This document shows positions 11,752 to 22,800 of a stretch of 31,625 nucleotides of DNA, piece after piece. Position numbers and translations under genes: made by a program. How positions within the stretch are numbered: position 1 is the first letter of the stretch; each line of letters starts with the position of its first letter. Source of the DNA: Rhizaria sp. SCN 62-66 (Eukaryota; Rhizaria, unplaced); NCBI GenBank assembly GCA_001724265.1, contig MEDY01000355.1, positions 1 through 31,625 of the forward strand, read 5' to 3'. The notes beneath the pieces are model-generated. The model made no database searches and had not been told where the DNA came from. It saw only the letters and a list, made by a program, of their open reading frames with translations.

Positions 11752-13254
11752 ATGGCAGGTAAATCCTCCGCGAGGAAGAACAGCGACGCGCCGGCCAAGG
11801 TCCACCACACGATGCCAGTGATCCCGCTCTTCACGGCCGTCACCGTCTACTTCGGCTGGGGCCTTCTCATCTTCGTCGGCCACATCCGCGACTTTTTCCG
11901 CCGTCTCTTCGTCCACACCTCCAAGACACCCGTGGGTTACGCCCCCATCGTCTCCGACTTCGAAGACTTCTACACGCGCCGCGCCTACGGCCGCATCCAC
12001 GAGTGTTGGAACCGGCCGATCAACTCTGCGCCCTCCGCGCACATCTCTGTCATCGAGCGCGAGCGCATCGGCACCGTGTTTCCGGGCTACACGCTCGAGG
12101 TGCGCGAGACCGGCCGCACCAACGACTGCCTGAACCTCGGCTCCTACAACTACCTCGGCTTCGGCGACAACGACTCCCCCACCAAGCCCTCTGTGCTGGC
12201 GGCGCTGGATCAGTACTCGGTGACGACGTGCTCGAGCCGCAGCGACGTGGGCACGACCCCGCTGCACCTGCAGGTTGAGGAGGTCGTCGCGCGCTACGTC
12301 GGCAAGGAGGCCGCTATGGTCTTCAGCATGGGCTTCGGCACCAACTCGACGGGCCTGCCCGCGCTCATGGGACCCGGCACGCTGCTCATCTCGGACGAGC
12401 TCAACCACGCCTCGATCGTCGTCGGCGCGCGCTCCTCGGGCGCCAAGATTGCCGTGTTCAAGCACTCCGACGTCAAGGACCTGGAGCGCGTGATCCGCAA
12501 GGCCATCGTCGACGGGCAGCCGCGCTCGCATCGGCCGTGGCGCCGCATCATGATCGTCGTCGAGGGCATCTACTCGATGGAGGGCGAGATGTGCCCGCTC
12601 GCCGAGATCGTCGCGCTTAAGAAGAAGTACAAGTGCTCGCTCTACGTCGACGAGGCGCACTCGATCGGCGCCGTCGGCCCCACGGGCAAGGGCGTGTGCG
12701 AGTTCACCGGCGTGGACCCCGCCGACGTCGACGTGCTCATGGGCACCTTCACCAAGTCCTTCGGCTCCGTCGGCGGCTACATCGCGGCCGACAAGCACGT
12801 TATCGACTACCTGCGTCTGCACTGCATGGGCTCAGTGTACTCGCCATCCATTTCGCCCCCCGCCTGCCAGCAGATCATCGCGGCGATGAAGATCATCCTC
12901 GGCGAGGACGGCACCGACAACGGCCGCCAGCGCCTCCAGGCCATCTACGACAACGCCAACTACTTCCGCGACGAGCTGCGCAACTACGGCTTCCACGTGC
13001 TGGGCGAGGCGGGTTCTCCGGTTGTGCCCGTGATGCTGTACGTGCCCTCGCAGATCAAGCACTTCTCGACCGAGTCGCTGGCGCGCAACCTCGCCGTCGT
13101 CGTCGTCGGCTTCCCCGCCACGCCGTTGCTGTTGTCGCGCGTGCGCTTCTGCATCTCGGCCGCGCACACGCGCAAGGACCTCGAGGACGCCATCAAGAAG
13201 ATCAAGGAGGTCGGAGACGTCCTCGGTCTCCGCTACGCTCAGGGCGCCTGCTAA
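11752..13254 (+). CDS. SPTLC2: Serine palmitoyltransferase catalytic subunit 2 (LCB2)
   Basis: This 500-residue PLP enzyme of the alpha-oxoamine synthase family condenses serine with palmitoyl-CoA to 3-ketosphinganine, the first step of sphingolipid synthesis, at the ER membrane with an LCB1 partner. Residues about 25-43 form a hydrophobic membrane segment followed by HIRDFFRRLF, the layout of eukaryotic LCB2. Next come GSYNYLGFGDND, DELNHASIVVGARSSGA, EGIYSMEGEMCPL, the cofactor-binding YVDEAHSIGAVGPTG, and GTFTKSFGSVGGY with the PLP-linking lysine at residue 335. VVVVGFPATP lies near the C-terminus. The LCB2-type N-terminus and the lysine separate it from LCB1, which lacks that lysine, and from soluble ALAS or KBL. 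Length fits the plant and fungal range. The start is the first in-frame ATG before conserved sequence. The gene has no intron, unlike most neighbours. The LCB1 subunit is not in this window. Confidence 0.95.
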   Translation: MAGKSSARKNSDAPAKVHHTMPVIPLFTAVTVYFGWGLLIFVGHIRDFFRRLFVHTSKTPVGYAPIVSDFEDFYTRRAYGRIHECWNRPINSAPSAHISVIERERIGTVFPGYTLEVRETGRTNDCLNLGSYNYLGFGDNDSPTKPSVLAALDQYSVTTCSSRSDVGTTPLHLQVEEVVARYVGKEAAMVFSMGFGTNSTGLPALMGPGTLLISDELNHASIVVGARSSGAKIAVFKHSDVKDLERVIRKAIVDGQPRSHRPWRRIMIVVEGIYSMEGEMCPLAEIVALKKKYKCSLYVDEAHSIGAVGPTGKGVCEFTGVDPADVDVLMGTFTKSFGSVGGYIAADKHVIDYLRLHCMGSVYSPSISPPACQQIIAAMKIILGEDGTDNGRQRLQAIYDNANYFRDELRNYGFHVLGEAGSPVVPVMLYVPSQIKHFSTESLARNLAVVVVGFPATPLLLSRVRFCISAAHTRKDLEDAIKKIKEVGDVLGLRYAQGAC

Positions 13255-13871
13255 TTCACTCGTAGACTGAAGCTATGGACGGAAGTGGTTGCACGGCGGA
13301 CTGCTGCTGCGTGACTGAGGGTTCTTTATTTTTTTAATTTTCTAACACTATTACAAAGAAAATATGCGTTCTAATAGTTCCAACAAGATGTTTTGTTTCG
13401 TTATCGTGATAATACTTAGTACATAATATGGCTGTTTCTCTGTGTTTTTGTGGCATTCAGCTGTCATAGTGGGCCACAGCGACGTATACTTGCTACTTTC
13501 GCACTGTCTCTGCGTTACTTCTACGACTGCTGTTGCTACAGTACTTCTGTGTTGTTGACCAAATAAACAAAAAGATTCATTAACCAAAGTTAACTTTGCT
13601 ATAACTTCAATTCGCGACTCACTTTGATGTCAGAATGCTGTGTCGCTTAGCAACATGTTGCGTTGTTGAATAAAAAATGCGTATGTATTTGTGTTCTTGA
13701 CCTATTAAAGACTAAAATTACATGAAGAAGTGAAAACAAACAGATCAAAACAAATATGCACTTACTTTTCACGTGCATACACTAATGACAACAAAGAATC
13801 AAACTAAACGATAACAAAAACAATCAATCATCGTCACACAGACAGACATGCTTAAGGTTCAAGCCTCGAGC
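13255..13871. other. Tail-to-tail spacer of LCB2 and DNAH1
   Basis: This 617-bp AT-rich spacer has plus-strand AATAAA at 13562-13567 and 13669-13674. The only minus-strand AATAAA I found (TTTATT on +) is at 13325-13330. If these are used, the two 3' UTRs overlap by more than 200 nt. A CACGTG occurs near 13771. No coding region or RNA gene is evident. Confidence 0.5.
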
Positions 13872-16800
13872 TTAGAGGAACTGGGGCGCGCAGAAGTAGC
13901 GGAGCGAGCAGAAAAGCGCGACGCCGGCCTTGATCCACTTGGCCTCGGCAACGGCGCTGGGGAGCTCGACGAACATGACGAAGTTGGTCGAGTGGCCCGT
14001 AGTCGACAGTGTGCCCTGGCGCGTGAGCGTCTTGTACACGGGGCAGCGGTACACGCCGCTCTCGGGCGCGCGGCGCTCCTCCTCGGGCAGCAGCCAAAGC
14101 ACGGGCAGCGCGGCCACCAGCTCCTTGGGCCGCGAGTCGGCCAGCGACTTGGTCTCGGCGTCCCAGCGCGCGCCTTCAAGGAAGAGTCCGTGCACGTAGA
14201 CGCCGTCGGCGGGCCGCGGGAGCTCGCCGTTGGGGCCCGCCAGCGCGGCCGCGTCGACCATGCGGAAGGAGAAGGAGATGGAGTCGATGGGCTTCTTGTA
14301 CTTGCGCGCGAAGTTCTGGAGGGTGCCCGTGAGGAAGGCCTGGGGGAAGAAGAAGCCGCCCATCCAGAAGACGGCCGGCGTGCCCGTCTGGATCCACTTG
14401 TTGAGGAAGGACACGCGCGCGAGCAGGTCCTGGACCCAGGATGCGAGTGGCATCAGCGAGGGGTACGCTACGAAGGCCCAGGACTCTGGCACGGCATTGG
14501 AGTAAAGCGCGTCGGCCATCTTGTCCAGCTCCAGAGTCATGACCATCTCGCCCTTGAGCGCGCGCGCCAGGTCCGCCAGCGAGGACCGCAGCTTGGCGAT
14601 GAGCCGGTTGTACAGGATGCACTCTTGCGTCAGCACCGTGTTCATGCTCTCGGTGTAGGCCGTGGGGAAGCGCTTCGACACCGTCTCGATCTCCCACGGC
14701 TGCGGGATGCGCGCGAGGATGCCCGCGCCGATCTCGCCGATGAGATCCTCGCGCGACTTGCCCGCGCCGGCCGTGTTGCGCGGCAGCAACGCCACGATGG
14801 TGTTGAACGTCTGGATCGTGTCCTCCTGTGCCGAGGTGATGTCAGCGTTCTCGTGCATGCCGAACACCTCCGGCTCCGGCACTGCATCGAGCGCCGAGAT
14901 GGCCTGCAGGTAGCTCGCGCGGTTGCCCGCAGGCAGCGAGAGGTAGCGGCCCGAGGACGAGAAAGCGTAGTCGTCCTGCAGCACCGCCGGGCACACGAAG
15001 TCGTCGAGGATCGTGCGGATCGTGCGGCGGTCCACGTCGTCGGTGACGCGGCCACCGTAGTTGATGTCGTAGGTGAGGAAATGGACGACCTGGTAGGGCA
15101 CGGTGTCGTACATGTCGATGAAGTCGCGCAACTGCGTCACGCACACGCCCAGGTCGTTCTCGGTGAACTCGTAGCTGATGTTCCAGCCGAGCGGGCCGAA
15201 CTTGCGCCGGTCCAGGATGACGGCGTGGAAGAAGCACAGCGAGTAGAGCAGCTTCTTGAAGTCGCGCGGCTTGCGAGACTTGTTGAGGAACTGGTCCGAG
15301 AAGCCCGTGTAGGAGCGCAGCAGGTTGGCCTTAAGGCCCTTGGGTGGCTCGTTGGTCATCTTGACGCCCGCCTGCAGGATCGAGACGGGGAAGCGCGGCG
15401 TGGGCATCGAGGTGAGCCAAAGGCGGAAGTCCTCGTGCGTGTCCTCGGCCGAGAGCCCCGCGACGAGAGTCTCGAGCTGCGGCAGCCACGAGATGGCGAG
15501 GTGGCAGTTCTGCAGCAGCACCCAGCCGCCCTGCTTGGCGGCCAGCGCGATGCTCTTGGCGGCCTTGCCCTCCTGGCCCTGGCCAAGCGACACGGCGTAC
15601 GTCTTGTCGCGCACGTTCAGCTCGGTCGCCAGCGCGAACAGCGCCGAGGCCGGGTCCGCGCCCTTGGAGAGGATGAAGATGAGCGGCGTCGTCGCCGTGC
15701 TGTCCTTGAACGACGAGTGCAAGTTGAACTGCGGCGTCTCCGTAAATTCGGGCCCCAGGTGCTTGCCCACGAAGGCCTGGATGGCCGCCGAGACCTTGTC
15801 GGGACGCAGCGCCTTAAGCACGATCATGCGCTGGATGTCCGACAGCGCGCCCTGCCACGGCTCCGGCAGCGGCTGCAGGTGCGGCGTCGCCGAGTCGAAC
15901 ATGTGCTTGAACACCGCGACGTGCTCGGCCACGGCGCGGTCGAAGCCCGAGAGCGCGGGCAGGGTCGCCAGCGTGCACAGGTTGCTCCACGCGTTGTCCG
16001 TCAGCCACTCGGGCGCGGGGTTGCGCTTGACGCCGCCCGCCGCAGCCGACGGCGTGTTGCTGCTGCCGCTGCTGTTGCTGTTGCTGTTGGAGCTCGTGGT
16101 GGTGGAGCCGGCGACGAGGAAGCGCCACTCGACGGGGTCGATAAGGCCGTCGACCTGCATGATGGCGACGGCGAGCAGGAAGCCGAAGAGCAGCTTGTGC
16201 GCCTCGAACAGCGAGCGGCACACGTTCTGGAACAGCGAGAGCGTGAAGTAGGCGTTGATGTTGTTGAGGCGCGTGGCAACGTCGGCCGAGGGCGGCGCGT
16301 TGGTCACGCCGGCCAGGAAGAGCGACACGAACCACTGCAGCGAGTACTGGTACATGGGGTCCACCTCGGCCAGGTCCGCGATGCAGAAGTATAGCACAGC
16401 GGCGCGCAGCGCGACGGGCTCGTAGGCCGTGCGCTTGCGGTCAATGTCGCGCTCAACGAGCTCGGCCGTGGCGAGCTGCGCGTTCATCTCCTCAGACGTC
16501 TGCTTGCTCTGCGTGAGCACGGCGATGAGGTCCTCGCGCTCCAGGATGTCGCCGTCGCCCGACTCGGCCAGCAGCTTCAGGATGTGGTCCTCGGTCTCCT
16601 GCAGCGTGCGCTGCATGCGCGCGTTCTGCACCACCATCTCGGACTTGGTGGCCTCCAGCTCAGGCGCCTCCTTGTTGACCACGGCGCCCAGCATCTGGTC
16701 CTGCAGGCCCTGGCGCGTGATAGTGAAGTTGAGCAGCGTGACCTTGACCTGCAGCTCGGGTGGGTAGTGCGGGTTCGGCAGCTTCGTCGTCAGGTACAAG

Positions 16801-19800
16801 TGGAAGCCGTCCGAGAAGGGGATCTGCGAGTCGCCCAGGCGGATGTGTGGCTGTCCGTTGATGAGCGTGACCGACTGCAGCAGCACCGGCTCGAGCACCT
16901 GCTCGACCTCCTCGCCCAGGTTCTCGATCAGCACCCAGAAGCCCATCTGGATGGCCGTCTCCATGACGTGTAGCCAGTTGCGGTCGCTCGTCTGCACCAC
17001 GTGCATGCCGCCCTTGGGCCACTTCTGCTCGCCGAGGCGCTTGACGAACTTGCTCGCCTGGCCCTGCGGGTCGATCATGAGCGGCCAGCGGCGCGCCTTG
17101 TACATGATGATGGCGTTGTCGATTGAGACCTGGTCCGTGGGCAGCCCCGTGATGGTCCACGCGCGGATTTGCATAGGGTCGCCCAGCGTCGTCCGCACGC
17201 AGCAGCCCTCGGTGTGGGGCACGCCGAGCTCCACCAGCTTGGCGCGCCACAGCGCAACCATCTCGTTGCGGAACTCGGCCGTGAAGGCGCCCAGGTAGGC
17301 GATGGTGCCGGCCGAGACGAGGACGTCGCCGAGGATGTGGCCGAACTCGGCGTCCTTCTCGGCGATCGTGCGCGTCCAGCGCTCGCCCTCGCCGGACAGC
17401 CCACCCGTGAGCGTCTTGGCGCGGACGAGCTTGACCTCGCACAGGTCGACCTCCTTCTGCAGCCGCTGCGACTCGGCCACGGCCTCGCCCAGACGGCTCT
17501 GCAGCACCGCAAGGCGCGCGTTGACCGTGTCGAGGCGCTGCTTGGCCTGGTCCAAGTCTGCCATGACGCGCTCCAGCTCGGCCTCGGCGACGCGCAGGCG
17601 CACGCGCTTGGGCTCCACCACCAGCGCCACCTGGTGGTACTGAAACATTGCGTGCACCCACATGCAGATGGCGCGGCACGCCTTGGACGCGTTCTCGATC
17701 TTCTTGACCTGGAACTCTGGCGAGGTGATGTAAGGCGCGATCTTCTGAATCACACTCTCAGGGATGTTGTCGCGGTCATAGCCCTGGAGAGTGTCGAGCA
17801 GCTTCTTCGGGTCGCGCAGAATCTGCTTCTGCGCAGTCTCCCAGTAGTCGGGCTTGGACCGCCCTGCCACCAGCGGGTCCGCGCGCATCACGATCTTGAG
17901 GTTCCACGGCTTGGCGAGCATGATGCAGCATGCCTCCATGGTCAGGATAACGCCGGTCGGGGGCTTCTTGAAGTTGCGCACCTCGTCGATGTGCGCCTTC
18001 TGCAGCTCCTTGAGGCACTCGACGGCCTTGTCAAGCATCGGCAGCGCCTTGTCCAGCTCCGTCTGCGCCTCGTCGCGAATGCCCTTGCACTCGGCGGCCT
18101 TGACGGCGGCGTCGGCCTCCTGGCGCTCGACAACCTCCTTGGTTACCGCGGCGTCGCGCGTGTCGTGCTCGATGTCGGCGCGCATCTGCGTCACCTCGAG
18201 CTGCCGCGCCGCCAGCTTCGGCTGCTTCTCGCGCAGGTCGATCTCCAGCTGCGCAATCGTCTTGGCGGCGTCGGCCAGCGTGTTAAGGCCGCTCTGCAGC
18301 TTCGAGCGCAGCCCGCCGATGTCGGCGCGGCGCTCCTTGAGCAGCGTCTTGAACGTCGCCAGCAGCTCCAGGTATGACGTGGGCGTGACGTAGTTGTAGC
18401 GGCGCAGCTTGGCGAGGTACTCCTTCGACTGGCGCTCGACAACCTCATGGATGAAGGTGAACATCGTCACGAGCGTCGCCTCGGGCACGGCCAGCCCCAG
18501 GTCGTCCTCGCGCAGCACGCTGGAGCCGACGGAGCGCAGCGCCTCGGTGGGCCAGGCGGAGAACCAGTCGATGTAGCAGCAGTTGACGAGCGAGGGGAAC
18601 ATGCGGAGCCGCGTGCGGAAGGCCTCGCCGAGCGGGGACATGCACAGCACGACGTGCAGGTTCGCCTTGATGCGCAGCAGGAACTGCGCGTAGGCGTTGA
18701 CCTTGTTCTGCGGGATCGACTTGCGCTGGCAGTCAACCTTGCACGTGGCGAAGATCGTGTCCAGGTCGTCGTTGCTGAAGACGTTGGGGATCTCGCCCGA
18801 GTTGAGCAGGTTGTTGACGTCCTCGAGGAAGCCCTCATGAGTGATCTGCGTGTCGGAGAAGAGGAACACCGTGGGCTGCTCCTTGAGGCCGGCGTTGAGC
18901 AGCATGTTCTTGACGGCCTCGCGCCACTCGGGCATGCCGAAGCCCTTGTTCATCTCGATCTGCACCAGCGCGAACTCGCCCATGTAGGCCGCGAGCCGCG
19001 TGAGCGACTGCCGGCCCGAGCCACCGACGCCGAGCAGCAGCGCGTGCCCACCGGGGGTGCGCAGCACGCGCGACAGGCGCGAGACGTGCTCGACGGCGTC
19101 GCCGAACAGCACAAGCTTCATCTGGTGCGTCGAGTCCTCGTTGTGCTCACCCAGCGCGTGCTCCATGACGCGCAGCGCCGCGCCGTAGTCCTTGACTTCG
19201 TCATAGACGCGGTGCTCGACCTGGAGCCCGTCGCAGTAGTCTCCGAAGAGCACGCGGCTGGCGGGCGAGCCGGGCGCGCCGACCACGTCGCTCCACGACA
19301 CGCTGAAGTGCTTCGTCATCGTCTCGGCGAGCAGCGTCTCGAGGTAAGCCACGTCCTCGGGCGAAACCAGGCGGTCCTCGAAGGCGCGGCGCGACTCGTG
19401 CACCCAGAGACGCAGCATCGACGTCACGGCCGTGAGGCGCTTGGGCGAGGCCGAGAGCAGCCCGTGGACCTGGGCGGCCAGGTCGCGCAGGTTGAAGGTA
19501 TAGTGCGAGCGCGAAGGCGTGGGCAGCAGCTCCTGGCTCACGCGCTGGTACACCTCGATCGAGGCCTCGACGATGGCGTGTGACAGCGCCGAGACTTCGG
19601 GGACGAACTTGCGCAGCCCGTCGTCGACGATCGTGGTGAAGATGAGCGCCAGCGCCGAGTGGTCCAGCTCCACGTGTGCGACCTGGTGGAAGTGCCGCGT
19701 GAAGCGCGCCGTGACGGGGTTGCGGCCGCCGCCGGGCGGGCCCATGGCGGCCACGAAGCCCGTGTCGACGACCTCGACCCACTGCAGCGAGTGGCGGTTG

Positions 19801-22800
19801 TACCAGCCGCCGTAGTCCATGAACTGGCGCAGCAGCTCCACGGCCGGCTGCGCGAAGTAGCGCTCGCGCGCGGGCATGTTGAGGTCGTCGACGAACACCA
19901 CCGTGCGCTTGCCCACGGGCGGGCCGTAGAGGCGCGCGCGGCGCTTGGTGAGCTTGGGGAAGATGATGTCCTCGGTCTGGTTCGCCGTCGTGGCGGCCGA
20001 GAAGGTCAGCGTGATGGGCTGGAACTTGTCGGGCAGACGGCCCAGGTACTGCATCACGTTGACGGACTTGCCCGTGCCGGTCTGGCCCGTGAAGAGCACG
20101 TGGCGGCCCGCCTTAACGAGCAGGTCGAGCACGAAGGTCGCGCGCACCGAGTCGGCCGTGGGCACAATCACCTCGTGGCTCGTCAGCCGCGGGTCCACCT
20201 CGAACGCCGGCTGCGTGTCCATCCACGGCACCCAGCGGCCCAGACGCGCGTCGAACGTGTAGTCGTACACCAACGCCACGGCGCCCGCGCCGGGCACGGG
20301 GCTCAGCGGCGAGAAGCCGTGGGCCGCCTCGGCGGCGGCCTCGAGAGCCGCGCGCACGGGCGCCTCTGGCGGGCCGGCGGCCGCAAGATTGGCCGACTGC
20401 AGCAGCAGACGCAGGAAGTTGGAGAACTTGGCGCGGCCGGCGCGGTCTGTGGTGGCGCCGATGGACCACACCAGCGACAGGATCACGTACGACACAATCT
20501 TGTCCTTGAACGCCGTGCGCGCCTCGTCAGCGGAGACGGAACCCTCGCCGTTGCCGTTGGCGCCAGCGCCGGAGCTAGAGCTCGAGCCGTCAGCGGCGGC
20601 GGCGGCAGAGGTGGCGGAGACGGCGAGCGAGCCAACCTTGGCGGTGGCGGCAACCGCGAGCGTCTGTGAAGCGCGGCGAAGCGCCAGCGGACTCATCATG
20701 TCAGGGCCCGGGACGTCGGCCGAGGCGCCCTGGGTCCAGTTGATGGAGCCGTCCTCGTTGAGCGGCAGGTGCGGCGCCATGAATGCGTCGAGCAGCCCCA
20801 GCAGCGAAAGCACCAGGTTCGAGTCCACCGAGGGCACGGGCTCCTCGACGCTGCGGCGGCGCACGAACGCCAGCGCGGGCTCCACCAGCGCCTCGAGCGC
20901 GGCCGACAGCGCGGGGCGGACCGAGTTGAAGACGGGATGCAGGCGCTCAATCCACGAGCGCAGCAGCGGCGCGATGCCCATCGCCGAGGGCTCCAGGTAG
21001 ACCATGCCGCAGCGCGACACAGTGGCCGGGGACGCCACGGCGAGGTCCTCGACCTCGAAGACCATGCGCATCTGGTTGGTGAGCTTGAGGATCTCCTGCG
21101 AGACGAGGCAGAGCTTCTTGTTGTCGTCGAGCACGGTGTTCATGTTCTCGATCCAGAGCGCGTCGACGGGACCGTCGAAGACGACCCACTGCCAGTGGCG
21201 CGGGTCGGCCTCGGACTCGAGGATGCACTCGCGCACGACGAGCGCGATGATGCCGTCGGTCCACTCCTTGGAGTTGGTGTCCAGGTCACCGTAGAGCTGC
21301 GCCATGGTCAGCGCCTTGGGGTTGATCACACGCTCCTCGACGCGCATGAAGCTGCCCACGCCGTGGAGCCGGTTGAGAGCGCCCGCCAGCACGGCGCGCG
21401 CGCATGACTTGCCGCCGCCGGCGGGGCCGACGACCATGAGGCCGTGGCGCACCACGGTCGTCTCGTAGATCTGCACGCACTTCTGCGTGAAGGACGGCAC
21501 GGGCTGCAGGCCCTGTTCCTTGCACGTGAGCACGATAGCGTTGAGCAGCGGGCCGAACTGCGCCTCGGGCTTGGCCACCGAGGGGAAGAGGTCGGCGATG
21601 ATACCCTCGAACAGCGGGATGTCCTGCTTCAGGAACTTGGGCATGTTGACATCGAGCAGCGCCTGCAGCAGCAGCGCGTCCTCGTCCATCGCCGGGTCCT
21701 CGCGCTTGAGGATACCCGCGCGCGTGATCACAGTCTTGACGGCGCGCATGCCGTAGTCGTAGTGGTCCTGCGTCGAGAGCTGCTCAGACGCAAGCTTGAA
21801 CGTCGTCACCATCTTGCGCGCGAGCGCCTTGGCGGCGTTGAAGCCGAACGAGTAGAGCATGATCTGCGCGATGAGCGCGTAGTCGGGCACCATCATCGCG
21901 ACGGGACGGAAGAGCGCCTTGAGGTTGTCGGGCAGCTCAGTGCGGCCCGCGTAGCCGGGGTTCATGGTGACGAAGACAGCGCACGTGGGCTCGAGCGCGA
22001 TCTCGGCGTCCTCGAACGTGAAGTGTGCCACGCCCAGCTTGACGGCCTCGTAGATGGTCATAATCTGTTGCGCGACGACGGAGAGCACTTCGATGTCGAT
22101 ACGGTTGAACTCGTCGAAGCAGGACCACGCGCCCGAGGACGCCAGACCCTTGAAGAACTTGCCCATGGCGAGGTAGTTGAGCGCCTCGGAGCAGTTGAAG
22201 ACGACGCACTGCTTGGCCACGGCCTTGGCCAGGTCCTTGACGGACTCGGTCTTGCCCGTGCCGGCGGGGCCCGCGGGCGCGCCGCCGAGCGAGAGCGACA
22301 GCGCGGTCATGAGCGTCATGTAGCAGCGGTCCGTCAGCGGCGTGATGACGAGGCGCAGCGTGTTGCCGAGGTACTCGTAGCCGTAGGGGAAGCGCGACTG
22401 CACCATCTGTACCCACAGCTGCTTGTCCTCCTGGTAGTAGCGCATCTGGCAGATCCACTGGAAGTCGGTCGCGGCCGAGACCTTGGCCTTGACGAGCGAG
22501 TCGACGATGTCGCGCGCGTGCACGTCGAGCACGATCAGCGCGCCCAAAGTCAGCGAGAGCAGGTTCGTCAGGTTGCTGCGCACCAGCTCGACGAGACCGT
22601 TGAGCTGCTCGCCGAGCTTGGCCTAAAGATTGAGAGATAAAACAAATCAATAACAAAAAGATAATGAAAATGAGTTAAAATGTGCACAAAATAGATAGAA
22701 AAAACCTCAATGCAACTGTTACTCGAGCGAAATGCGTTCATGTGCGTACCTGGTAGCGCTGGATGCCGGAGAAGCCCTGGGTCTTGAGCGCGGCCTCGAC

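Noticed and set aside
13255-13871. Possible tRNA or small RNA in the LCB2-DNAH1 spacer, and likewise at 29247-29734
   Set aside because: I saw no B-box-like sequence paired with cloverleaf arms, and no conserved snRNA-like core.
13848-16394. 848-codon open frame on the plus strand, opposite DNAH1
   Set aside because: The antisense frame is in register with dynein codons. GC-rich third positions avoid TTA, CTA and TCA, so stops are rare opposite. Its protein is Arg/Val/Leu/His-rich with no domain.
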